Origin: Clostridia bacterium
GTDB lineage: Bacteria > Bacillota > Clostridia > Christensenellales > Aristaeellaceae
Reading direction: 5' to 3'
Length of the DNA: 39,429 nucleotides
NCBI GenBank assembly: GCA_017471885.1
Contig: JAFURI010000093.1
Span: 1 to 39,429 of the forward strand
The translations under genes were made by a program, and so were the position numbers. The notes beneath the pieces are model-generated. The model had not been told where the DNA came from. It ran no database searches and saw only the letters and a list, made by a program, of their open reading frames with translations. Shown piece by piece: positions 31,357 through 39,429 of the stretch; within the stretch, counting starts at the first letter, position 1; each line of letters starts with the position of its first letter.

Positions 31357-34300
31357 TTATGCAAACAGCGCGCGGATATCCTGCTCTGTCAGGCCAGTCA
31401 CCAGCTGCTCGCCAGGAGTGACCAGCTGATCAAACAGCGCCTTCTTGCGCTGACCCAGCGCCACCACCTGCTCCTCAATGGAGCCGTGGGTCACCAGACG
31501 GATGACCTCCACCTTTCGGGTCTGGCCGATGCGGTGCGCACGGTCAGTAGCCTGATCCTCCGCAGCGGGGTTCCACCACGGATCGTAGTGAATCACCATG
31601 TCCGCGCCGGTGAGGTTGAGACCCGTGCCGCCGGCCTTGAGGGAGATCAGGAAGATCTGGCCCTGTCCGCCGTTGAACTGCTCGGTCATCTCCAGACGCT
31701 TGCTGGAGGGCGTTTCACCGTCCAGATACATGGTCTCAAAGCCTTCGTCCTCCAGCCTTCTGCGCAGGATCTTCAGCATGGAGGTGAACTGGCTGAACAG
31801 CAGCACGCGACGGCCTGCCTCGATGGCGCCGGGCAGCACGTCCAGCAGCATATCCATCTTGCCGGAGGAGCCGATATAGTCGTCCAGCACCAGTGCGGGA
31901 TGGCAGCAGATCTGCCGCAGCTCCGTAATGGCGGCCAGCACCTCCGTACGACCGCGGCCCAGCCCCTTCTCCTCCATGATGTGGTCCACCCGCTCCTTCA
32001 GCCGCAGCATGGCGGACTGATAGACCTTGCCCTGCTCGGGGGACATCTGGGCGGTGAGGACGGTTTCAATCTTGTCAGGCAGCTCGGTCAGCACGTCCTT
32101 CTTCAGGCGGCGCATGAGGAAGGGACGGATCTTCCTGCGGAGATCGTCCGCATCCTGCCCGTCCTGATAGCGCCGGATGAAGGCGTTGTAGGTCAGCAGA
32201 TACCCGGGCAGCACGAAATCAAAGATGCTCCACAATTCGCCCGCATTGTTCTCCATGGGCGTGCCCGTCAGGGCAAAGCGGGTGTCCGCCTGCAACTGCT
32301 TCACCGCCAGTGCGCCCACACTGCCTGCGTTCTTGATATGCTGCGCCTCGTCCAGAATCACGAAGCGGAAAACCAGATCCGTCAGCTGATCGATATCCCT
32401 GCGGATCAGCGGGTAGGAGGTGATCAGCACGTCGATGTCCTTGCATTCCTTGACGTGGCGGATCTGGCTGGCCCGCTGGGGGCCGGAGCCGCCCAGCACC
32501 ATCACGCTCAATTCCGGCGCGAAGCGGTTCAGCTCGCTCAGCCAGTTGTAGGTGAGGCTTGTGGGCGCCACCACCAGCGAGGTACGGCCCGGCTTGCGGC
32601 AGGTCTTCAGCAGAGAAATCACCTGTACCGTCTTGCCCAGACCCATATCGTCCGCCAGCACGCCGCCCATGTGCAGCTTATCCAGCGTGTACAGCCACTC
32701 GAAGCCGCGCTGCTGATAAGGCCGCAGGGTCAGCCCGCGAGCCAGCTGAACCGTCTCCGCACCGGGATTGGTCAGCGCCCGCACAGTCTTCTTGACCGAT
32801 GCGTCCATGCTCACCGGCAGATTTCCCGCCTCCAGCAGGCTCTGCAGGTAGCAGGTGCGGTAGGCCCTGAGGGTCACCGTGTCGCCGCCCGTCGCCGCGT
32901 CAAAGCCCTCGGCGGTGGCTGATTCAAAGATGCTCTCCGCTATGGGCTGCCAGTCGTCCATACCGGACAGATCCAGGAAGGAGCCGTCCTTGAGGCGGAA
33001 GTACCGGCGCTTGCGCGCCAGCGCCTCCATAATACCCATGATTTCCTTGGCAGGCTGTCCGTCCTCGGTGAACTGAATCTCCAGCTGACCGCCCTTCATC
33101 CGCATCTGACCGCGGATCATGGGCTTGCGGGGCGACATCTTACGGAAATCACGGCTGAGGTACACCTCGCACAGACTCTGCAGCTTCTGTACGCCGCCGG
33201 ACACGAAGTCGTAGATCGCGTCCTGACCGGTCAGGTATACCCTGCCCTTGCTGACGTAGAAGCCGGAGCCGCCCAGTGCGTCCAGCACCTGCCGCTCCGC
33301 CGCAGCGTCGCGCAGGAGCAGCTTTTCGCCCTTCTGCACAATTTCCGGCGGCGGCGCCTCGTCGAAGGGATCAATCTCCCTGTCGCCGTAATGGAAGCTG
33401 GTCTTCGCCACCACGTCCCTGCCCTCGCGGTCAAGATACAGCCGCGCTACCAGGGGACGCTTCATCAGCTGCTTCTCCAGTTCCGGCGTCAGCTCCACTA
33501 CGCCCGTCAGCTTCAGGAAAGGGATCAGCTCGCCGATCACCCTGCCCATCTCGCGGATGGGATAATCAAACGTGGCCTTGCCGCCGAACTGCTCCTGCCA
33601 CAAAACACGCATCACGCTGCGCTGGTTTTCCTCCACGCAGATTACAGCGTTGCCCACCACCGCATAGGCACAGGAGGTGGTCAGGGGCATGAATTCCCTG
33701 TTGAAGGAGCCGGTCACCGTCAGCCCGCGCAGATCGCTGGATACCCGGAAGTGCAGGGGCATGCGCACCATGCGCACGCGCTTCACCGCAAAGGCACGTT
33801 CGTCCACCATCATGCGGAAGGGCAGATGGGTCAGCTCCTGCAGCACCGCCTCGGCGAAGGGTTCGGGCAGGGTCAGCAGGCGCAGATCCGCACCGCGCAG
33901 GGCAAGGCCTGCATCCTTCTGAGCCAGACACAGCGCCCGCAGAATCGCCAGCACCCGCATCTCCCGGGGCGCGAAGTGCATCCACTCCGGCTGATACATA
34001 AAGCCCTTGCCGAACTCAATGGGTTCCCTGTTGTCCACAGCCTCGATCAGCTGGGGAATGGAGCGCACCACATACAGCCGCTCCTCGCCCACGCGGAGGC
34101 CAATCCGCAGGCGGGGCTTCTCCTTGGGCTTGCCGGTCTCGCAGATCAGGGTGATTTCCATGCGCAGGGTTCCGTCCTCCGGCAGCGCGGACTCCATGGC
34201 GTTCATCAGCCGTGGAGCGGCAGCCGTGGCCTTGCGGCGGAACATATCCTCCAGTGCGCCGGTGGACTGGGCCATCAGCGTCGCCGCCACCACATGCTGG

Positions 34301-34515
34301 CATGCACCTTTCTCCGCATACACCTCGCAGGAGCAGCGGGCAGGCTCATCCGCGGTAAATACCACCTCTCGGCGGGGATTGCCGGCCACCACATACCTGA
34401 GCACTGCCGCACTCTGCTCTGTGAGGCGTACGCCGCCGCGCTCAAAGAGCGTTTCGCCGCTGACGTACTCATCCTCTCCCGCCATGTTTCTCAAACGATA
34501 AGGAGCTTGGGTCAT
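31357..34515 (-). CDS. SNF2-family helicase with N-terminal SWIM zinc finger
   Basis: 1052 aa. N-terminal SWIM motif CSCEVYAEKGACQH (about 60-75), a long middle region of beta-rich SNF2-associated sequence, then the ATPase: DDMGLGKT (motif I), DEAQHIK (II), ALTGTPMEN (III), and the C-terminal lobe DGETPSSKR, SLKAGGTGLN, TDRAHRIGQ (VI). Bacterial SWIM-SNF2 proteins are common in Bacillota and are assigned to DNA repair, transcription recycling or nucleoid work without firm proof. ATG 34515 has GGAGTGA upstream; a GTG four codons earlier is possible. The promoter is not obvious. Confidence 0.93.
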   Translation of the reverse strand: MTQAPYRLRNMAGEDEYVSGETLFERGGVRLTEQSAAVLRYVVAGNPRREVVFTADEPARCSCEVYAEKGACQHVVAATLMAQSTGALEDMFRRKATAAAPRLMNAMESALPEDGTLRMEITLICETGKPKEKPRLRIGLRVGEERLYVVRSIPQLIEAVDNREPIEFGKGFMYQPEWMHFAPREMRVLAILRALCLAQKDAGLALRGADLRLLTLPEPFAEAVLQELTHLPFRMMVDERAFAVKRVRMVRMPLHFRVSSDLRGLTVTGSFNREFMPLTTSCAYAVVGNAVICVEENQRSVMRVLWQEQFGGKATFDYPIREMGRVIGELIPFLKLTGVVELTPELEKQLMKRPLVARLYLDREGRDVVAKTSFHYGDREIDPFDEAPPPEIVQKGEKLLLRDAAAERQVLDALGGSGFYVSKGRVYLTGQDAIYDFVSGGVQKLQSLCEVYLSRDFRKMSPRKPMIRGQMRMKGGQLEIQFTEDGQPAKEIMGIMEALARKRRYFRLKDGSFLDLSGMDDWQPIAESIFESATAEGFDAATGGDTVTLRAYRTCYLQSLLEAGNLPVSMDASVKKTVRALTNPGAETVQLARGLTLRPYQQRGFEWLYTLDKLHMGGVLADDMGLGKTVQVISLLKTCRKPGRTSLVVAPTSLTYNWLSELNRFAPELSVMVLGGSGPQRASQIRHVKECKDIDVLITSYPLIRRDIDQLTDLVFRFVILDEAQHIKNAGSVGALAVKQLQADTRFALTGTPMENNAGELWSIFDFVLPGYLLTYNAFIRRYQDGQDADDLRRKIRPFLMRRLKKDVLTELPDKIETVLTAQMSPEQGKVYQSAMLRLKERVDHIMEEKGLGRGRTEVLAAITELRQICCHPALVLDDYIGSSGKMDMLLDVLPGAIEAGRRVLLFSQFTSMLKILRRRLEDEGFETMYLDGETPSSKRLEMTEQFNGGQGQIFLISLKAGGTGLNLTGADMVIHYDPWWNPAAEDQATDRAHRIGQTRKVEVIRLVTHGSIEEQVVALGQRKKALFDQLVTPGEQLVTGLTEQDIRALFA

Positions 34516-34632
34516 CCGATCATTCACTCCGAATTCTATAGCTTACAGCCGCCAAAAAGACAGCATACCTTTATAACTTCGGCAAAGCTTATGCAAATCC
34601 CTTCTGCGGAACAACTTTCCATCACGATTTTT

Positions 34633-34734
34633 TCATAACCCGGCCAGAATCTGTCCATACTGTTCCTGCAGCAAGGAGAAGCCGCGGCAGCGGCGGTGCA
34701 GACCGCATGCGTCCCCACGCACAAAGCTTGCCAT
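34633..34734 (-). CDS. Possible 33-aa small protein
   Basis: ATG at 34734 preceded by GGGAG with 5-nt spacing, 33 codons, TGA stop. The protein is basic with Cys, ending in a leucine-rich stretch (SLLQEQYGQILAGL). It lies in the 356-bp gap between SNF2 and ZIP genes, in which I see no other gene. No family recognised; could be chance. Confidence 0.3.
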   Translation of the reverse strand: MASFVRGDACGLHRRCRGFSLLQEQYGQILAGL

Positions 34735-34781
34735 ACCTTCTCCCGTTGCAGCGGCATGAGGTATTCTGACGCTGCGGCTGC

Positions 34782-34805
34782 ACGCCCGCGCCGCGGGCGT
34801 TTTTT
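34782..34805 (+). terminator. Intrinsic terminator-like hairpin before the ZIP gene
   Basis: Perfect 8-bp GC stem ACGCCCGC/GCGGGCGT (34782-34789, 34793-34800), 3-nt loop, then TTTTT. Its T run faces the plus strand, so it would end a plus-strand transcript from the gap, or attenuate one reaching the ZIP gene. No source gene for such a transcript is seen. Confidence 0.6.
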
Positions 34806-34808
34806 CGT

Positions 34809-34837
34809 TTGCACCTGCTCCGGCCTGCGCACATAGT
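34809..34837 (+). promoter_or_regulatory. Possible promoter for the ZIP gene
   Basis: TTGCAC (34809-34814), 17-bp spacer, CATAGT (34832-34837, 4/6), just downstream of the terminator-like hairpin. Confidence 0.4.
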
Positions 34838-34871
34838 CTGAACCGACTACCCTGATGAAAGGCGGTTCGCT

Positions 34872-35657
34872 ATGAACGGCATTTTTTCTTATCCCCTGCT
34901 GCTTCAGGCGCTGCTGGCCACGCTGCTGACGTGGCTCCTCACCGCTCTTGGCGCAGCCATGGTGTTCCTTACCCGCCGCCGTCATACATCCATGGACGGC
35001 ATGCTGGCCTTCGGCGCGGGCGTGATGCTGGCTTCCGCCTTCTGGTCGCTGCTGGAGCCGGGCGTCGCACTCGCGGATGAGTTGGGTCAGCGCGGCTGGC
35101 TTGTCTCTTCCGCCGGATTTCTTGCCGGCGGCGCGCTTGTGCTGCTTGGCGATCTCTTCACCGCCCGCATGCACCGTGCCGCGCCCGATCCTTCACAGCG
35201 TCGCTCCGCCATGCTGATTGGTTCCATCACCCTGCACAACGTCCCGGAAGGACTTGCTGTGGGCGTGGCCTTCGGCGCTCTGACCGGCCACATGACTGAA
35301 TCCGGTCTGACTGGCGCATGGATGCTGGCCATCGGCGTAGCGCTGCAGAATTTCCCTGAGGGCGCAGCCGTCAGCCTTCCGCTGCGCAGAGAGGGCATGA
35401 GCCGTGCCCGGGCTTTCTTTTTCGGCCAGCTATCCGGCGCTGTCGAGCCCGTATCAGCCCTGATCGGTGGGGCTCTGGCTTCATCCGTACGCGGTATGCT
35501 TCCCTTCTTGCTGTGCCTTGCCGCCGGATGCATGGTCGCCGTGGTCATCGCAGAGCTGATACCGGAAAGTCAGCGCAGCTCTCATCCCCCACGGATGACA
35601 CTCGCCGCGCTGTCCGGCTTTGTCCTGATGATGGCGCTGGACGTAGCGCTGGGATAA
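34872..35657 (+). CDS. ZIP family divalent metal transporter
   Basis: 261 aa with about eight hydrophobic helices. The metal-binding signature motifs are HNVPEGLAVGVAFG in helix 4 and QNFPEGAAVSLPL in helix 5, both typical of ZupT/ZIP proteins that import zinc, iron or manganese; the second has Gln where ZupT has His/Gln. The loop between helices 3 and 4 is short. ATG 34872 has AAAGGCGG upstream. Ends in a terminator shared with the convergent secreted protein. Substrate not assignable. Confidence 0.9.
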   Translation: MNGIFSYPLLLQALLATLLTWLLTALGAAMVFLTRRRHTSMDGMLAFGAGVMLASAFWSLLEPGVALADELGQRGWLVSSAGFLAGGALVLLGDLFTARMHRAAPDPSQRRSAMLIGSITLHNVPEGLAVGVAFGALTGHMTESGLTGAWMLAIGVALQNFPEGAAVSLPLRREGMSRARAFFFGQLSGAVEPVSALIGGALASSVRGMLPFLLCLAAGCMVAVVIAELIPESQRSSHPPRMTLAALSGFVLMMALDVALG

Positions 35658-35691
35658 AAAACCGGGAGCAGCTCAATCTGCTCCCGGTTTT
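35656..35691. terminator. Bidirectional terminator between ZIP and secreted protein genes
   Basis: Ten-bp perfect stem CCGGGAGCAG/CTGCTCCCGG (35662-35671, 35678-35687) with A run before and TTTT after, serving both convergent genes. Confidence 0.9.
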
Positions 35692-36557
35692 CAGCCTTCA
35701 CCCTGCTCCCAGCATACGTCTACATTCACCATTTCGATCAGCCATTCCTCGTCATGCATGTCTCTTGTGTTGAGCGTCAGCTCCTGTCCCCTCTCCAGCG
35801 GATATCTCGCCGTGCTGCCGTCCTCCAGATTTGTGATGCACACGCAGGAGGTATAGTCCCTGCCGATAAGGGTATACGCCCGTCCCGGTATCTGCATCTG
35901 CGTGGAAAATCTGCTCTGCGCCACGGTTGCGCGCGTTCCTTCCTGAAACAGCCACTGTGTGGTCATGCTGCGAAGGAGGATACCTACGCCGATTTCCACA
36001 TGCTCCCCTTCATCCAGCCATATGGTATAGTGCGCGTCATTTGCAAGACTCCAGGAATGCCTCGTCTCGCCGTCCCTACCTATGATGCTCACGTCCGCAG
36101 CCGTCAAACCTTCATTCTGGACGATATACAGCCCTGCCGCCAGATTCTTTCCGGCGGTATATACGCCTGCTTCCCTGATCCGAAGCTGTCTCGTTCCCGT
36201 ATCGTGCATCTTTGTACCCAAGGTCAGGTTGTATGAGTAACTGACGCCGTCCGGCAGACGGACAGTCTGCTCGTTATACACCGTCAGCGTCTCCACCCAT
36301 CCTGGATAGACCTCCATCCGGTCTTTTTCGCTGCCGTCCCAGTTGGTCACGGTCATTGTTCCCTGGCATTCGCTTCCGGCAATGAATGTATACAGGCCTT
36401 CTTGCAGATCAACGCCCACCGTCAATGTGTTTCCGGACTCCGTGGAAACTTCGGCATCCACGACCTCTTCACCCTTGTTGAAATACTCCACCGGCGCCTC
36501 GCCTCTTGCGGATGAGAAGATCATCAGCAGCAGAATCACCGCGATCAGTTCCTTCAT
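35691..36557 (-). CDS. Secreted protein of unknown function
   Basis: 288 aa with a signal peptide (MKELIAVILLLMIFSSARGEA). The mature part is beta-rich with three repeats of a pattern like AGVYTAGKNLAAGLYIV, VDLQEGLYTFIAGS and IPGRAYTLIGRDY, each strand pair followed by a charged strand. The YTAGKDLPAGxYxV type pattern is seen in other bacterial secreted proteins with small beta domains, but no function is known. ATG 36557 has AAAGGAGGTG upstream; longer frame would bury it. Follows the rplA terminator by about 80 bp. Confidence 0.7.
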   Translation of the reverse strand: MKELIAVILLLMIFSSARGEAPVEYFNKGEEVVDAEVSTESGNTLTVGVDLQEGLYTFIAGSECQGTMTVTNWDGSEKDRMEVYPGWVETLTVYNEQTVRLPDGVSYSYNLTLGTKMHDTGTRQLRIREAGVYTAGKNLAAGLYIVQNEGLTAADVSIIGRDGETRHSWSLANDAHYTIWLDEGEHVEIGVGILLRSMTTQWLFQEGTRATVAQSRFSTQMQIPGRAYTLIGRDYTSCVCITNLEDGSTARYPLERGQELTLNTRDMHDEEWLIEMVNVDVCWEQGEG

Positions 36558-36634
36558 AACGGCACCTCCTTTATCCATGCAACGCCGCGTCTTCCAGTTT
36601 TCTTCCAGCAGGACGCACATGTTACAAGTATAAC

Positions 36635-36664
36635 AAAAAACCGCCCTGCCTTGCGGCAGAGCGG
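36635..36664 (-). terminator. Intrinsic terminator of the rplK-rplA operon
   Basis: Minus strand stem CCGCTCTGCC/GGCAGGGCGG (36664-36655, 36650-36641) with one G:T pair and GCAA tetraloop, then six U (36640-36635). It ends the r-protein block directly after rplA. Confidence 0.88.
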
Positions 36665-36682
36665 CTTTGGTACGCTTACTGA

Positions 36683-37372
36683 TTAGAACTTCAGCGGATT
36701 CACGCGCACGGAGGGACCCATGGTGCTGCTCAGATACATAGAGCGGATGTAGGTGCCCTTGGCGGCGGCAGGCTTGGCCTTGTTGATGGCCTCGATCAGC
36801 GTGGTCATGTTCTCGTTCAGCTTCTCGACGCCGAAGGAGACCTTGCCGATGGGGCAGTGGATGATAGCGGTCTTGTCCAGACGATACTCCACCTTACCAG
36901 CCTTGATGTCCTTGATGGCCTTGGTCACGTCCATGGTGACGGTGCCGGACTTGGGGTTGGGCATCAGGCCCTTGGGGCCCAGGATGCGGCCGATGCGGCC
37001 AATCAGACCCATCATGTCAGGGGTGGCCACGCAGACGTCGAACTCGAACCAGTTTTCCTGCTGGATCTTGGCGATCATCTCTTCAGCGCCAACATAGTCG
37101 GCGCCGGCAGCCTTGGCTTCCTCAGCCTTGGCGCCCTTGGCGATAACCAGCACACGGATGGTGCGGCCAGTGCCGTGGGGCAGAACGACCGCGCCGCGGA
37201 CCTGCTGGTCAGCGTGACGGGGATCAACGCCCAGACGGACGTGGATCTCAACTGTCTCGTCGAACTTGGCCTTGCCGGTCTTGCAAACGAGGTCGCAAGC
37301 TTCGGCAGGATCATACTGATTCAGATGATCGATCAGCTTCACGCTGTCCTGGTACTTCTTACCATGCTTCAT
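36683..37372 (-). CDS. rplA: Ribosomal protein L1 (uL1)
   Basis: 229 aa, full length for L1. Begins [15 protein letters not shown] and has the signature [11 protein letters not shown] then the [16 protein letters not shown] loop that contacts 23S rRNA, and PIGKVSF. L1 forms the mobile L1 stalk and in many bacteria represses its own operon by binding the rplK leader. ATG 37372 with GGGAGGA upstream. In most Bacillota rplJ-rplL follow in an adjacent operon; here a terminator and a secreted protein follow instead. Confidence 0.98.
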   Translation of the reverse strand: MKHGKKYQDSVKLIDHLNQYDPAEACDLVCKTGKAKFDETVEIHVRLGVDPRHADQQVRGAVVLPHGTGRTIRVLVIAKGAKAEEAKAAGADYVGAEEMIAKIQQENWFEFDVCVATPDMMGLIGRIGRILGPKGLMPNPKSGTVTMDVTKAIKDIKAGKVEYRLDKTAIIHCPIGKVSFGVEKLNENMTTLIEAINKAKPAAAKGTYIRSMYLSSTMGPSVRVNPLKF

Positions 37373-37389
37373 TTTCTATTCCTCCCATG

Positions 37390-37470
37390 TGGTATTAGCG
37401 GCTCTATGTCCTCCCACATTGTTAAGGGGCAAAGCCCCACACAGTTTGGCATGCGGCGCAGGGCCGCGAC
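37390..37470 (-). other. Structured rplK-rplA intergenic region
   Basis: The 101-bp gap carries GGGGC/GCCCC and GCGGC/GCCGC hairpins plus a TGTGG/CCACA arm pair around a second AGGA site. It may fold to control rplA translation or mRNA processing; no L1-binding consensus could be confirmed by eye. Confidence 0.35.
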
Positions 37471-37473
37471 GCC

Positions 37474-37899
37474 TTATTCCTCCACGGTGACGCCCATGCT
37501 GCGAGCAGTGCCGGCAACCATGCTCATGGCGGCCTCAATGCTGGCGGCGTTCAGGTCGGGCATCTTGGTGGTGGCGATCTCGCGGAGCTGCTCCTTGGTC
37601 AGCATGCCGACCTTGTCCTTGTTGGGACGGGCGGAAGCGGTATCCACGCCGATAGCCTTCTTGATCAGCACCGGGACCGGGGGGGTCTTGGTGATGAAGG
37701 TGAAGGTACGGTCAGAATAGACGGTGATGACCACGGGGATCACCAGGCCGATCTGGTTCTTGGTGCGCTCGTTGAATTCCTTGCAGAAGCCGGGGATGTT
37801 CACGCCGTGCTGGCCCAGAGCAGGACCGATAGGCGGAGCAGGATTGGCCTTACCAGCCTGCACCTGCAGCTTGATGTAAGCGTTTACCTTCTTGGCCAT
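37474..37899 (-). CDS. rplK: Ribosomal protein L11 (uL11)
   Basis: 141 aa, usual length. N-terminal domain [34 protein letters not shown], with the conserved PPIGPALGQ loop; C-terminal rRNA-binding domain with [13 protein letters not shown] and ends [14 protein letters not shown]11 is part of the GTPase-associated centre and the stringent response trigger site. ATG has TAGGAGGTG upstream and lies after a hairpin-rich leader. Confidence 0.98.
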   Translation of the reverse strand: MAKKVNAYIKLQVQAGKANPAPPIGPALGQHGVNIPGFCKEFNERTKNQIGLVIPVVITVYSDRTFTFITKTPPVPVLIKKAIGVDTASARPNKDKVGMLTKEQLREIATTKMPDLNAASIEAAMSMVAGTARSMGVTVEE

Positions 37900-37932
37900 G
37901 TTAATGGCACCTCCTAAAAAATGTGGTCACGC

Positions 37933-38068
37933 GGAAGCTTGCACTTCCTCCCACGTAGCGCCCGCAGTTGCCTGCGGACATTGGAAAGACAGCATTGCTG
38001 TCTGCCTTCGCCGGTTGCCCGGCGGAAAAGCCTTGTTGCATCCTTGCAAATGCAAGGGGCTGGATGCA
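37933..38068 (-). other. Hairpin-rich nusG-rplK intergenic leader
   Basis: The 174-bp gap contains five inverted repeats: GGAAG/CTTCC (37933-37937, 37944-37948), CCGCAG/CTGCGG (37962-37967, 37972-37977), AGACAGC/GCTGTCT (37987-37993, 37997-38003), CGCCGG/CCGGCG (38009-38014, 38019-38024) and TGCATCC/GGATGCA (38037-38043, 38062-38068) around an inner CCTTGCA/TGCAAGG. Two loops read GCAA on the mRNA strand. A ribosomal protein leader is possible but unproved. Confidence 0.5.
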
Positions 38069-38073
38069 GCGGA

Positions 38074-38610
38074 TCAGTCTTCCTTCTCCACCTTGTCCAG
38101 ATCAAGCTTGACGGACTGCTCGCGGCCGAAGAACATTTCCACCTTCACGGTCACAGTGCCGCGGATGGTGTCGATATCCTCCACAACGCCGGAGAAGTTC
38201 TCCAGCGGGCCGGAAAGAATCCGCACACGCTCGCCAATCGCGAAGCTGAAGTCGATGCTCTTGGACTCGGAGTTGAGCATCATATCAACCTCTTCCTGGG
38301 TCAGGGCGACAGGCTTGCTGTCGGGACCCACAAAGCCCGTCACGCCGCGGGTATTGCGCACCACATACCAACTCTCGCTGGTCTCGATCATGTGCACCAG
38401 CACATAGCCGGGGTACACCTTACGCTGACTCTTGACGCGCTTGCCGTTGCGGATTTCCACAACGTCTTCCACAGGTACGCGTACGTCAAAGATCAGATCC
38501 TGCATGCCGTTGTTTTCCACGGACTTCTCCAGGGTATCCTTAACCTTGTTCTCATACCCGGAATAGGTATGGATCACGTACCAGCAGGGCTGTTTGCTCT
38601 TCTCGGTCAT
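38074..38610 (-). CDS. nusG: Transcription elongation factor NusG
   Basis: 178 aa. NGN domain: WYVIHTYSGYENKV, RKVYPGYVLVHM, WYVVRNTRGVTGFVG, then KOW domain with GERVRILSGPLENFSGVVEDI. It binds the beta' clamp helices of RNA polymerase and couples transcription with Rho or ribosomes. ATG 38610 has GGAGAGC upstream. Lies 22 bp after secE, a universal bacterial pair. Confidence 0.98.
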   Translation of the reverse strand: MTEKSKQPCWYVIHTYSGYENKVKDTLEKSVENNGMQDLIFDVRVPVEDVVEIRNGKRVKSQRKVYPGYVLVHMIETSESWYVVRNTRGVTGFVGPDSKPVALTQEEVDMMLNSESKSIDFSFAIGERVRILSGPLENFSGVVEDIDTIRGTVTVKVEMFFGREQSVKLDLDKVEKED

Positions 38611-38632
38611 GTTGCTCTCCTAAATACTGTCC

Positions 38633-38896
38633 TTACAGGACCAGCAGCTTCACCAGCGCAGATGCGCCCATGTCCAGCAGACCGATGACGATGCCCATGA
38701 AGAGCATGAAGGCCAGCACGGTCACGGAATAGATGATCAGCTTGCGCTTGCTGGGCCAGGAAACCTTCTTGAGCTCATAGAACATGTTCTTGAAGGGCTT
38801 GGCAATACGCTTGGGCAGCGCCTTGCACCAGTTCACGAACTTGGTCATCTTGGTCTCTTCGGTCTTCTTGGCGACGGCCTTGTTCTCCTCTGCCAT
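38633..38896 (-). CDS. secE: Preprotein translocase subunit SecE
   Basis: 87 aa from ATG 38896 with GAGGA upstream. Lys/Glu-rich start, amphipathic helix MFYELKKVSWPSKRKL carrying the SecE signature (W-P-S/T), then one transmembrane helix (VTVLAFMLFMGIVIGLLDM). Clamps SecY halves in SecYEG. A longer frame upstream overlaps rpmG and is not used. Confidence 0.95.
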   Translation of the reverse strand: MAEENKAVAKKTEETKMTKFVNWCKALPKRIAKPFKNMFYELKKVSWPSKRKLIIYSVTVLAFMLFMGIVIGLLDMGASALVKLLVL

Positions 38897-38927
38897 TTTA
38901 TTCACATCCTCACGTTGGTCGTTGTGA

Positions 38928-39089
38928 TTACTTGGTCTCGCGGTGAGCGGTGTGCTTCTTGCAGAAAGGGCAGTACTTCTGAAGCTCAATGCGATCCGGG
39001 GTGTTCTTCTTGTTCTTCATGTTGTTGTAGTTGCGCTGCTTGCACTCAGTGCAGGCCAGGCAAACCTTATTGCGAGCGGCGTTTGCCAC
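38928..39089 (-). CDS. rpmG: Ribosomal protein L33 (bL33)
   Basis: 53 aa, too short for long-ORF searches. GTG start at 39089 with CAGGAGGTG upstream. Protein reads [16 protein letters not shown], then [27 protein letters not shown]; the two Cys pairs (CxxC at 10/13 and CPFC at 40/43) mark the zinc-binding C+ form. Adjacent to secE as in many bacteria. Confidence 0.96.
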   Translation of the reverse strand: MANAARNKVCLACTECKQRNYNNMKNKKNTPDRIELQKYCPFCKKHTAHRETK

Positions 39090-39157
39090 GTTGGACACCT
39101 CCTGCCTAATGGATGTATGCCGGTATACCCTCTGAAGATGGAGTGCAGACCGGGGAT

Positions 39158-39189
39158 TCCCGTCCGGAGGGATAACCCGCCGGACGGGA
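39158..39189 (-). other. Long inverted repeat between tuf and rpmG
   Basis: TCCCGTCCGG/CCGGACGGGA, perfect 10-bp arms (39158-39167, 39180-39189), 12-nt loop, starting 10 bp after the tuf stop. No U run follows, so it may be a processing or partial termination hairpin rather than a classical terminator. Confidence 0.5.
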
Positions 39190-39198
39190 GTCGATCAA

Positions 39199-39429
39199 TT
39201 ACTCGATGACCTTGGCGATAACGCCGGAGCCAACGGTACGGCCGCCCTCGCGGATAGCAAAGCGCAGGCCCTGCTCCATAGCGATGGGGGTGATCAGGTT
39301 GATCTCCATGTCGATGTTGTCGCCGGGCATAACCATCTCAACGCCCTCGGGCAGCGTGATGTTGCCGGTCACGTCGGTGGTACGGAAGTAGAACTGGGGA
39401 CGATAGCCATTGAAGAAGGGGGTATGACG
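39199..39429 (-). CDS. tuf: Elongation factor Tu, C-terminal part (gene continues beyond window)
   Basis: 76 codons plus TAA visible; the 5' part is off the right edge. Ends with the invariant EF-Tu domain III sequence: [33 protein letters not shown], then [21 protein letters not shown]-Tu brings aminoacyl-tRNA to the ribosome. tuf upstream of rpmG-secE-nusG-rplK-rplA is a common order. Confidence 0.97.
   Translation of the reverse strand, partial: RHTPFFNGYRPQFYFRTTDVTGNITLPEGVEMVMPGDNIDMEINLITPIAMEQGLRFAIREGGRTVGSGVIAKVIE

Noticed and set aside
30916..32922. 668-codon plus-strand frame
   Set aside because: Shadow of GH43 and SNF2 genes.
34621..34805. SRP RNA or other structured RNA gene
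   Set aside because: The conserved SRP tetraloop segment (GGAAGGAAGCAGC-like) is absent on both strands.
39158..39189. Classical terminator after tuf
   Set aside because: Strong stem but no U run on the minus strand.
1..39429. CRISPR array, tRNA, rRNA, integrase, prophage
   Set aside because: No regularly spaced repeats, no cloverleaf or rRNA motifs, and no mobile element genes recognised.

Overview
The window looks like a GC-rich chromosome segment from the Clostridia (Bacillota), probably an anaerobic gut or rumen lineage. The evidence is the murB-rapZ-whiA-HPr order, YrzB-type (DUF1292) and DUF896 proteins, a clostridial DnaE, consensus sigma-A promoters with 17-bp spacers, strong AGGAGG ribosome binding sites, and a CotH/VTC/DUF4956 surface cluster. 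Assignments rest on reading motifs by eye; no database search was run. No tRNA, rRNA, CRISPR array, integrase or intact insertion sequence was seen.

Layout. (1) 1-11.8 kb, mostly plus strand: a possible gene fragment at the left edge; an Lsa/CplR/VmlR-like ABC-F gene (minus) divergent from dnaE, with a perfect 17-bp palindrome between the two promoters; a HAD phosphatase; a CofE-like ligase (minus) divergent from a YbaK-type deacylase; an envelope operon (GT2-GtrA glycosyltransferase, small membrane protein, phosphodiester glycosidase, Lgt-like membrane protein, DUF896); and a DUF1292 gene. (2) 11.8-12.2 kb: a non-coding stretch with a dense cluster of DnaA boxes. (3) 12.2-18.5 kb, minus strand: a tightly packed operon of a GT-C-like membrane protein, a small protein, a lipase-like hydrolase, a DUF1294 protein, RarA and a SpoOB-type histidine kinase. 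(4) 18.6-21.7 kb: three tandem M42 aminopeptidases. (5) 21.9-25.0 kb: murB-rapZ-whiA and an HPr-like gene with Thr at position 15. (6) 25.2-30.4 kb: a CotH/lamin-tail protein, a DUF4956 membrane protein and a VTC-domain protein, transcribed as one unit with a hairpin-dense spacer. (7) 30.4-34.5 kb: a GH43 glycosidase and a SWIM-SNF2 helicase. (8) 34.9-36.6 kb: a ZIP metal transporter and a secreted protein of unknown function. (9) 36.7-39.4 kb: the ribosome/transcription block tuf (partial), rpmG, secE, nusG, rplK, rplA, which ends in a terminator without rplJ/rplL.

Genes left of about 12 kb run mainly rightward and genes to the right run almost all leftward, so transcription converges on the DnaA-box cluster. 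That is the opposite of a normal origin. The cluster therefore looks more like a DnaA-titrating or DnaA-regulated locus than oriC. The other main points for follow-up are the CotH-DUF4956-VTC unit, whose joint function is not established, and the envelope operon with its non-canonical Lgt relative.
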